Assembly (NCBI GenBank): GCA_964406935.1
Contig: CAYOTM010000014.1
Coordinates: forward strand, 1 to 20,213
Reading direction: 5' to 3'
Length of the DNA: 20,213 nt
DNA from: PWHG01 sp964406935
GTDB taxonomy: Bacteria; Patescibacteriota; Patescibacteriia; Patescibacteriales; UBA12465
The position numbers and the translations under genes are program-made. The first letter of the stretch is position 1, and every line of letters starts with the position of its first letter. Positions 14,258 through 20,213 of this stretch are shown piece after piece. Under the pieces are notes generated by a model that saw only the letters and a list, made by a program, of their open reading frames with translations, was not told where the DNA came from and made no database searches.

Positions 14258-14286
14258 TTGCTTGTTAGCTATAATTATTATATAAT
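14258..14286 (+). promoter_or_regulatory. Possible proximal promoter of the pilus operon
   Basis: TTGCTT (14258-14263), a 17-bp spacer and a perfect TATAAT (14281-14286). Expected start about 14293, giving a 19-nt leader. The -35 is weak, and this region is so AT-rich that other registers are possible. Confidence 0.4.
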
Positions 14287-14311
14287 ATAACTAAATTTAT
14301 ATCAATTTAGT

Positions 14312-15364
14312 ATGAGTTTATTTTCTTTAGACCAAGACAATCTATATTTAGGAATTGACATTGGCGATTCTTCTTTAAAAATTGTTGAATTAAAAAAGCA
14401 GGGCAAAAAAATTTATTTGTCTAATTATGCTTTTAGCGAGAATGTTAAAGAAATTAATTTTACCCGTTTAGACGATACGGCTTATTTGGCTAAGGTAATT
14501 AGTCAAATTAGTGAACAAGCCAACATCAAATCTCGTCGGGTGACTGCCTCATTACCAACTTTTGCTGTTTTTTCCACCATTATTAACGTTTCTATTGAAA
14601 ACAAAAAAGACATTGAAACGATTGTTAGCGAAGAGGCAAAAAAATTAATTCCACTGCCTTTAGAAGAGGTGATTTTAGACTGGAAGATTATTCCCAATCT
14701 CAGCACTAGCAAGGAAAAAACTCAAAACACTAAAGTGTTTATTACCGGTTCGCCAAAAAAATTAGTAAAAAAATATTTAGAAATTTTTAAGCTGGCTAAA
14801 TTAGAATTAGTTAGTTTGGAAACTGAATCTTTTTCACTGGTGCGTGCTTTATTGGGCAGTGAACCAAGTAATAACATGATTGTCGAAATCGGAGCTAACA
14901 GTACTGATTTATTTGTAGTTAAAGAAAGCATCCCGGTTCTTAACCGAAGTTTAGAAGTTTGTAGTACAACCGTTACTAAAGTATTGGCCGAAAAATTAGG
15001 AGTTAGTTTTATGGAGGCCGAGCAGTTTAAATTAGATATGGCCGCCGCTTTAAATGATAATAGCCAAGAAGAAATTCCGAAATTAATTATTCAAACGATT
15101 GCTCCGATTATTCAGGAAATAGAGTATATGAGAGAATTTTTTGAAAATAAACAGGAGCGTAATATTGAAAAAATTATTTTATCAGGCGGAGGGGCTTTAC
15201 TTTTAAATTTAGCCGATTATTTATCTCACCGTCTAAACTTACAAGTGGTTGTCGGCGATCCTTTTAGTCGGATTAATTATCCTCAAGAATTAAAACCTTT
15301 AATTAATGAAGCTGGACCGAAGCTGGCAGTTGCCGTTGGTTTGGCAATGAGAAATATTGCTTAA
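14312..15364 (+). CDS. pilM: Type IV pilus assembly ATPase-like protein PilM
   Basis: Actin-like cytoplasmic protein, 350 residues, that binds the N-terminal tail of PilN and links the inner-membrane PilNO complex to the motor side of the type IV pilus machine. The fold is that of the FtsA/PilM family: phosphate-1 loop GIDIGDSSLKIVE (14-26), phosphate-2 segment VEIGANSTDLFVV (about 191-203) and the adenosine motif ILSGGGALLL (289-298). The full length matches the family. It is the first gene of the operon, with pilN starting 12 bp after its stop. The start ATG has no Shine-Dalgarno and sits in an AT-rich leader, like the rest of the operon. Confidence 0.95.
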   Translation: MSLFSLDQDNLYLGIDIGDSSLKIVELKKQGKKIYLSNYAFSENVKEINFTRLDDTAYLAKVISQISEQANIKSRRVTASLPTFAVFSTIINVSIENKKDIETIVSEEAKKLIPLPLEEVILDWKIIPNLSTSKEKTQNTKVFITGSPKKLVKKYLEIFKLAKLELVSLETESFSLVRALLGSEPSNNMIVEIGANSTDLFVVKESIPVLNRSLEVCSTTVTKVLAEKLGVSFMEAEQFKLDMAAALNDNSQEEIPKLIIQTIAPIIQEIEYMREFFENKQERNIEKIILSGGGALLLNLADYLSHRLNLQVVVGDPFSRINYPQELKPLINEAGPKLAVAVGLAMRNIA

Positions 15365-15376
15365 TTTTACATCGGC

Positions 15377-16024
15377 ATGGAATTATTTAAATTCAAAAAA
15401 AAAGCTAACAAAGGAGCCAAGCCGAAAACTGACTCAGTTTTGGCTAACCCCAAGATTTTAGAAGTTAACTTAATTCAAGATCAGGAAGGGCAAGTTCTTA
15501 ATTGGCGGAAATTTTTAATGCCGACTTTTTTAGCAATTATTACTACTTTAATTTTAATTGGTGAGGCTTATTTATTATTATCTTGGTGGCAAAACCAAGA
15601 AAGCCAAAGATTGTCTGTGATTAATCATGAGTTAGAAATTATTACTAAAAATATCAATGGTTTGAATCAAGAATATCAAGAGTTAACCGCTTTTCAGCAA
15701 AAATTAAACGCTATGAATTATGTGGTTGACAAGCAACCTCAGTGGTCTAATTTTTTTAATTGGTTAGAAAGAAAGACTTTAAGCTCAGTTACTTGGGGCG
15801 GGTTTAACGGTGATTTAAGCGGTCAATATAGCTTATCAGCCTCAGCTGATACCTATGCCGACATTAGTTGGCAGGTGCGCGCCTTTTTAAGCGATGAACT
15901 AGTTAAATCAGTGAGAGTAGAAAGCGGCAGTGGCGGAATTTCTTCAGCTGACGAACCTTTTAGTAGTAATGTCAGTTTTAATTTACAATTAGAAATTGAT
16001 CCGGAATTGTTTTATAAAAAATAA
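15377..16024 (+). CDS. pilN: Type IV pilus inner-membrane alignment protein PilN-like
   Basis: Bitopic inner-membrane protein, 215 residues. The cytoplasmic N-terminus carries a VNLIQ segment (30-34) that corresponds in place to the INLLP motif by which PilN binds PilM. A transmembrane helix (47-70), a coiled-coil-like stretch (72-115), and a C-terminal mixed alpha/beta domain (about 120-210) follow. Sequence similarity to Gram-negative PilN is low, so the call rests on the topology, the N-terminal motif and the position between pilM and pilO. It should dimerise with the PilO-like protein to form the platform around PilC. Spacing to the next gene is 17 bp. Confidence 0.85.
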   Translation: MELFKFKKKANKGAKPKTDSVLANPKILEVNLIQDQEGQVLNWRKFLMPTFLAIITTLILIGEAYLLLSWWQNQESQRLSVINHELEIITKNINGLNQEYQELTAFQQKLNAMNYVVDKQPQWSNFFNWLERKTLSSVTWGGFNGDLSGQYSLSASADTYADISWQVRAFLSDELVKSVRVESGSGGISSADEPFSSNVSFNLQLEIDPELFYKK

Positions 16025-16041
16025 TTTATAAAAAACTGTTT

Positions 16042-16662
16042 ATGCCTAGTAAGGGCTTCAATTTAAAAAAAATTCATAACTTTTTTGAAGAATACTTCAA
16101 TCTTTTCATTATTGGCTTAATTTTAGTCATGTTATTATTAGCCTACTTTTTGGTTATTAGTCCTAAAATTAATACCATTGTTTCCTCAATCCAGAATGAT
16201 GTTAATAATCAACAAACCATTTTATTATCACAACGGACTCGCTTGGAAAATATTCAAAATAGTTTAGATTTGTATCGCTCAATTAAGGAGGCTGACCTTG
16301 AACGCATTCAACTAGTTTTACCGGATTATTATCCCCCAGAAAAATTATTTGGTGACATCGAAGATATTACTTTACAACATGGGATTATTTTATCGAGTTT
16401 AAGCGTGATTAGTGACACAGAATTTGGCGAAGCCTCGGCAGTTGAAGCTACCCCCGGACCAACGGCGGTTGATGGTCGACCTAGCAATGTTGGTGAAATT
16501 AAGTTAAGTATGAATTTATCAGCGATTGATTATGTGGCAATGAAAAGATTTTTACCAATTTTAGAGACCCAACTGCCCCCTTTAAAAATTGAGAATTTAG
16601 GATTTTCTTCGGGTGGTGAAGATTTAAGTTTATCGGCGACTACTTATTATTTTAAACCTTAA
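16042..16662 (+). CDS. pilO: Type IV pilus inner-membrane alignment protein PilO-like
   Basis: A 206-residue bitopic membrane protein with a short basic cytoplasmic start, a transmembrane helix (20-40), a coiled coil (about 42-90, Gln/Asn-rich heptads), and a C-terminal ferredoxin-like domain (98-206). A Pro/Ala-rich insertion near 130-148 interrupts the domain. This is the PilO/GspM-type architecture, and it follows PilN as usual. The predicted partner is PilN. The call is based on architecture and context more than on strict motifs. The next start codon comes one base after this stop codon, so the two are probably translationally coupled. Confidence 0.83.
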   Translation: MPSKGFNLKKIHNFFEEYFNLFIIGLILVMLLLAYFLVISPKINTIVSSIQNDVNNQQTILLSQRTRLENIQNSLDLYRSIKEADLERIQLVLPDYYPPEKLFGDIEDITLQHGIILSSLSVISDTEFGEASAVEATPGPTAVDGRPSNVGEIKLSMNLSAIDYVAMKRFLPILETQLPPLKIENLGFSSGGEDLSLSATTYYFKP

Positions 16663-16663
16663 T

Positions 16664-17062
16664 ATGATTTATCGCGCTGGCCAAATTAAAATTTATTTCA
16701 TTATTTTAAGCTTAGTGATTTTAGCTTCAGCCCTGCTTGTTTTACGTGATTTTATTTTTTCCCAACTAGAAATTTTATTAGTTCATGAGCCATCCGTTGG
16801 TGTTACTGTTGGGCCAGGTGGCCGGCAAACAATTATTGATCTAAGTATTTTAGAAAATAATCAGTTAACCCTCATGACTAATCACGTGGCCTTTTTTGAT
16901 TTTAATCATTTAGGAAGAATCGCTCCAGTTGATTTAGATACTAGCAATTTACCCATTTTTGACCCAGTGTATTTAGGCAATAATCGACCCTTTGAGGCGC
17001 CACAAATAATTATTCCGGCTGATGATTCGGCAGTTGATTCAAATAATGAGTCTAGTCCTTAA
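16664..17062 (+). CDS. Small bitopic membrane protein of unknown function in the pilP position
   Basis: I do not recognise this 132-residue family. It has a short N-terminus, a transmembrane helix (about 10-28) and an extracytoplasmic region of some 100 residues, with a GVTVGPGGRQT segment and an IIDLSILENNQLTLMTN strand pattern, ending in an acidic Ser/Asp-rich tail. There is no lipobox Cys near the N-terminus, so it is not a PilP-type lipoprotein. It lies between pilO (one base gap) and pilB (12 bp), the place held by pilP in Gram-negative operons, which implies a part in the pilus platform. Codon use and AT content match its neighbours. Confidence 0.78.
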   Translation: MIYRAGQIKIYFIILSLVILASALLVLRDFIFSQLEILLVHEPSVGVTVGPGGRQTIIDLSILENNQLTLMTNHVAFFDFNHLGRIAPVDLDTSNLPIFDPVYLGNNRPFEAPQIIIPADDSAVDSNNESSP

Positions 17063-17074
17063 TTTCTTGTATTT

Positions 17075-18826
17075 ATGGAACAACAAGATAAGTTGTTAAA
17101 TTTTTTACAATCTAAACAAGTTTTAACGGCTGAGCAGATTGAGCAAGTTAAACTTGAGGCCACTCAAGATAAATTCAATTTATCATCTTTTTTAATCAAA
17201 GAAAAAATTTTAGAAGAAGAAGAGTTGGCAAGCTTAAAAGCCGAGCTTTATGGCTTGCCTTTCGCTAATTTATTGGAGGCTGAACTTAAAGATTCGGCCA
17301 TTAATTTTTTGCCCAAAGAGATTGCCAATAACTATAATATTGTTTGCTTTGAGAAACAAGATAAAATAGTTAAAATTGGTTTACTCGAGCCTAATTTTAA
17401 GGCCGTAGAAGCGGTTAATTTTTTAGCGATGGATGAAAAATTAACAGTTGAATATTATTTAATTTCTCAATCTAGTTTAAGTAAGGTTTTAAAACAATAT
17501 CAACGGCTTGAGGAAGAAGTTTTAAATGTACTAGAAACACGATCTCGGGAAGAAGATGAGGTTGATTTTTTGGAAAGCAAGGATGTTAATATTGAAGAAG
17601 AAAACGTGGAAAGTGCGCCGGTGTCACGGATCGTGGCGGTGATTATTCGTCATGCGGTTGAAGCTCGGGCTAGCGATATTCATATTGAACCCTATGATCA
17701 TGAGAGTCGCGTGCGCTATCGAATAGATGGTATTTTACACACCTCATTAACGTTACCAAAAAATATTCATAACTCGATTGTCGCTCGTATTAAAGTGCTC
17801 GCTCAATTAAAACTTGATGAAACCAGAATTCCCCAAGATGGTCGCATTCGTTTAGTGGTTAGTAAACGCGAAGTGGATTTTCGTATTTCCACCTTGCCGT
17901 TAATTAATAATGAAAAAGTGGTGATGCGGGTTCTTGATACGATGAAGGGACCACCTACTCTAGAAGATCTGGGCTTTAATAATATTTGTTTAAAATTAAT
18001 TCGGGAAGGAATCAAAAAAACTAGTGGAATTTTGCTAGTTACTGGTCCCACTGGATCAGGTAAAACCACTACCTTATATTCTGTTTTAAATATTTTAAAT
18101 AAAGAGGGAGTTAATATTTCCACTCTCGAAGATCCTATTGAATATGAAATGAAGGGCATTAACCAGGCTCAAGTGAAGCCAAAGATTGGCTTTAGTTTTG
18201 CCAGTGGGCTTAGATCTTTGTTGCGGCAAGATCCTAACATTATTATGGTGGGAGAAATTCGAGATGAAGAAACTGCTGAATTATCAATTCATGCCTCCTT
18301 AACTGGTCACTTAGTGATTTCTACTTTACATACTAATGATGCCTTGGGGGCGATTTTTCGTTTACTTGATATGAAGATTGAAAGTTTTCTTTTGGCCTCA
18401 ACCTTAAAAACAGTGGTTGCTCAACGCTTAGCTCGTCGTTTATGCGCTAATTGTCGTCAAGAAATCCCCATCTTAAAAGAAGAGGCTGATAAAATGATTA
18501 ATGAATTATCTTCACTAGATTTGCGCGTTCTTCAAAAAGAATTACCAGACCTAAAAAGCTTAGAAGATATTCGGCAGTGGAAAATTTTTAAAGCAGTTGG
18601 TTGTTCGCGTTGCGAAAAAACGGGCTATGCCGGACGTGCCGCGCTGGCTGAATCAATTGAAATTGATGAAGAATTAGAAAATATGATTATTGAGCGTCGT
18701 CAGGAAATAAATATTGATGCTATTAAAAAAACTCAGGATTTTATTTCCATGATGCAAGATGGTGACATTAAAATCTTAAAAGGACTAACTACCAGAGAAG
18801 AAGTGCTGCGAGTAATTGAAACCTAA
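17075..18826 (+). CDS. pilB: Type IV pilus assembly (extension) ATPase PilB
   Basis: Hexameric cytoplasmic motor, 583 residues, that powers pilus extension by turning the PilC platform. The N-terminal MshEN/T2SSE-N domain (about 5-145) is followed by an acidic linker (146-180) and the N2 and ATPase domains. Motifs: Walker A GPTGSGKT (324-331), Asp box with STLEDPIEYE (349-358), Walker B around IIMVGEIRDEE (389-399) and His box from about 405 to 421 (HLVISTLHTND). A zinc-binding four-cysteine site is present (Cys457, Cys460, Cys510, Cys513), which marks extension ATPases and separates PilB from PilT. Length and domain order are standard. No retraction ATPase gene follows in the window; pilC starts 12 bp later. 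Confidence 0.96.
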   Translation: MEQQDKLLNFLQSKQVLTAEQIEQVKLEATQDKFNLSSFLIKEKILEEEELASLKAELYGLPFANLLEAELKDSAINFLPKEIANNYNIVCFEKQDKIVKIGLLEPNFKAVEAVNFLAMDEKLTVEYYLISQSSLSKVLKQYQRLEEEVLNVLETRSREEDEVDFLESKDVNIEEENVESAPVSRIVAVIIRHAVEARASDIHIEPYDHESRVRYRIDGILHTSLTLPKNIHNSIVARIKVLAQLKLDETRIPQDGRIRLVVSKREVDFRISTLPLINNEKVVMRVLDTMKGPPTLEDLGFNNICLKLIREGIKKTSGILLVTGPTGSGKTTTLYSVLNILNKEGVNISTLEDPIEYEMKGINQAQVKPKIGFSFASGLRSLLRQDPNIIMVGEIRDEETAELSIHASLTGHLVISTLHTNDALGAIFRLLDMKIESFLLASTLKTVVAQRLARRLCANCRQEIPILKEEADKMINELSSLDLRVLQKELPDLKSLEDIRQWKIFKAVGCSRCEKTGYAGRAALAESIEIDEELENMIIERRQEINIDAIKKTQDFISMMQDGDIKILKGLTTREEVLRVIET

Positions 18827-18837
18827 AATTATTATTT

Positions 18838-20043
18838 ATGCCAATTTATAGTTATAAAGTAACCACTAAAAAGGGGCGCACCAAGCGAGGGCAAACAGTT
18901 GGTATGGGTGAGGCCGATGTTCTTAGTCGTTTACAACGTTTGGAATTTTCTAATATTAAATTAACCGACATTACTGATGAATTTTCTACGAAGATTTTGT
19001 TATTTATTAATCCCGTTAAAGCGAAAGATTTAGCGATTTTTTCTCGTCAATTTTCGGTCTTAATTTCTGCCCAAGTGCCAGTTGTTGAGTCACTCATTAT
19101 TTTAATTGAACAAACTAGAAATATTACTTTTCAAAAAGTTTTATCAGAGATTTCTTATGAGGTAAATAGCGGAACCTTTTTATCAGATTCTTTGGCTAAG
19201 CGGCCGAAAATATTTTCTACCCTGTTTGTAAATATTATTAAAAGTGGAGAAAGCTCCGGACGGTTAGACGAAGTTTTAAATTATTTAGCTGATGAAATCG
19301 AAAAAAACTATGACATGGTCGCTAAAATTAAAGGAGCGATGATTTATCCGGTGTTTATTTTATCTGGTTTATTTTTAGTGGGCATCGTTCTAATGGTTTA
19401 TGTGATTCCTAATTTGACCAGTGTTTTAACGGAATCAGGGGCGGAATTGCCCTTGGCTACGCGGATTATTATTTGGGTGTCTAATGTTTTACAAAAATAT
19501 TTAATTTTAGTAATTTTGGGGTTAATCGGCCTGGGAGTGGCCTTTCGTTATTTTTCCAAAACTACTTTTGGTCGTTTTAAGATTGATAGTTTTAAATTAA
19601 ACATGCCAATTTTTGGCAAACTGTTTAAACAAATTTATATTATTCGTTTTACTCGAGCGCTGTCGACCCTAACTAAGGGTGGCGTTAGCATTACTAAGTC
19701 TTTAGCGATTGTTAATAAAATTATTAATAATGTTGTCTATCAACAAATTATTGATGAAACTTTAGAAGCAGTTAAAGACGGGGCCCCAATATCTTTAGTG
19801 ATGGAAAGAAGTAAAGATATTCCCCAAATGGTTCCCCAGATGATTAGCGTTGGTGAACGGACCGGTAAATTAGAAGTGGTCTTAGATAAAATTACTGATT
19901 TTTATGGCCGAGAAGTTTCCAATTCTTTAGCTAATTTGAGTGCCGTCATGGAGCCGTTGATTATGGTGATTATGGGTGTTGGCGTGGGTATTATGGTGGC
20001 CGCTGTTTTGATGCCAATGTATAATTTGGCTAGTCAGTTCTAG
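18838..20043 (+). CDS. pilC: Type IV pilus inner-membrane platform protein PilC
   Basis: Polytopic membrane protein, 401 residues, that sits above the PilB hexamer and passes pilin subunits into the fibre. It has two T2SSF domains (about 67-190 and 268-391), each with the family GE-x-(S/T)-G-(R/K)-L segment (SGESSGRLDEVL at 136-147; VGERTGKLEVVL at 338-349). Three hydrophobic helices lie at about 168-192, 219-238 and 371-395. It ends the operon with a TAG stop, the only non-TAA stop in the window, and is followed by a prepilin gene with its own promoter. No Shine-Dalgarno. Confidence 0.96.
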   Translation: MPIYSYKVTTKKGRTKRGQTVGMGEADVLSRLQRLEFSNIKLTDITDEFSTKILLFINPVKAKDLAIFSRQFSVLISAQVPVVESLIILIEQTRNITFQKVLSEISYEVNSGTFLSDSLAKRPKIFSTLFVNIIKSGESSGRLDEVLNYLADEIEKNYDMVAKIKGAMIYPVFILSGLFLVGIVLMVYVIPNLTSVLTESGAELPLATRIIIWVSNVLQKYLILVILGLIGLGVAFRYFSKTTFGRFKIDSFKLNMPIFGKLFKQIYIIRFTRALSTLTKGGVSITKSLAIVNKIINNVVYQQIIDETLEAVKDGAPISLVMERSKDIPQMVPQMISVGERTGKLEVVLDKITDFYGREVSNSLANLSAVMEPLIMVIMGVGVGIMVAAVLMPMYNLASQF

Positions 20044-20058
20044 ATAGGAGATTTTTTC

Positions 20059-20087
20059 TTGTCATCAATTTCAAAATAATGTATAAT
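20059..20087 (+). promoter_or_regulatory. Promoter of the prepilin gene
   Basis: TTGTCA (20059-20064), a 17-bp spacer and a perfect TATAAT (20082-20087), 11 of 12 matches. The predicted leader of about 50 nt would allow the pilin to be made in excess over the assembly proteins. Confidence 0.75.
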
Positions 20088-20145
20088 AATATATAGAAAT
20101 TATAAACTAATTTTTTATTATAATTTTTATTAATTTTAAAAAAAT

Positions 20146-20213
20146 ATGAACGTCAACAAAAAAGGTTTTACACTTATTGAGTTGTTGGTAGTAATTGCCA
20201 TTATTGGTTTGCT
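20146..20213 (+). CDS. Type IV prepilin, N-terminal fragment (cut by window end)
   Basis: The last 68 bases encode 22 codons of a type IV prepilin or pilin-like protein: a short basic leader, then the class III signal Gly7-Phe8-Thr-Leu-Ile-Glu12, followed by a run of hydrophobic residues. Cleavage by a PilD-type prepilin peptidase would fall after Gly7, leaving an N-terminal Phe and Glu at mature position 5, as needed for pilin assembly. The gene follows pilC after 102 bp. Whether it is the major pilin or a minor pseudopilin cannot be judged from this fragment, but the separate strong promoter favours an abundant pilin. Confidence 0.93.
   Translation, partial: MNVNKKGFTLIELLVVIAIIGL

Noticed and set aside
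17803..18159. Antisense ORF within pilB
   Set aside because: Covers the Walker A region of a full-length PilB; a codon-bias shadow.
1..20213. TGA recoded to glycine, as in some Candidate Phyla lineages
   Set aside because: All genes read through with the standard code, Gly is encoded by GGN throughout, and no conserved domain is interrupted by TGA.

Overview
The window is AT-rich (hand counts of sampled gene lines give about 25-35% GC in most genes). All complete genes end in TAA except one in TAG, and almost none has a Shine-Dalgarno sequence. The gene content is a sortase with surface-anchored repeat proteins, a compact pilM-N-O-x-B-C pilus operon with no outer-membrane secretin, a ThrRS lacking its TGS domain, and large membrane-tethered CAP and beta-propeller proteins. 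This suggests a monoderm-like bacterium of the Candidate Phyla Radiation (Patescibacteria). That placement is inference; the window has no rRNA or ribosomal protein gene to test it.

Left third (1-6683), cell surface: a 5'-truncated surface protein ends in an LAETG sorting signal and is followed 25 bp later by a sortase. After an intergenic region with a 100-N assembly gap comes a second, much longer surface protein. It has a signal peptide, DUF11-type repeats, three thrombospondin type-1-like modules (the middle one interrupted by a second 100-N gap), a 12-glycine run, and a C-terminal half paralogous to the first protein that ends in LADTG. The two LAxTG proteins and the sortase look like one anchoring system. 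A CAP/SCP-domain membrane protein with a Pro-Thr repeat linker follows.

Middle (6780-9551): a type II NADH dehydrogenase and a membrane-anchored YceI-like lipocalin-fold protein may together handle quinone or polyprenoid chemistry. An unrecognised 133-residue protein follows. It has a strong promoter, the only clear Shine-Dalgarno in the window and distinctly higher GC.

Minus-strand block (9778-14156): thrS is preceded by a T-box leader with an intact T-box motif, antiterminator and terminator but an apparently very reduced specifier region. Upstream lie a ComF-type phosphoribosyltransferase and a membrane-anchored beta-propeller protein with a Gly/Pro-rich linker.

Right third (14312-20213): a tightly packed type IV pilus operon holds pilM, pilN, pilO, a small unknown membrane protein in the pilP slot, pilB and pilC. 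The first codons of a type IV prepilin with its own promoter are cut by the window end. ComF plus the pilus fits a DNA-uptake or surface-attachment lifestyle.

Regulatory layout: several genes have near-consensus TTGACA-N17/18-TATAAT promoters with an extended -10 (TGn), and most transcription units end in clear intrinsic terminators.
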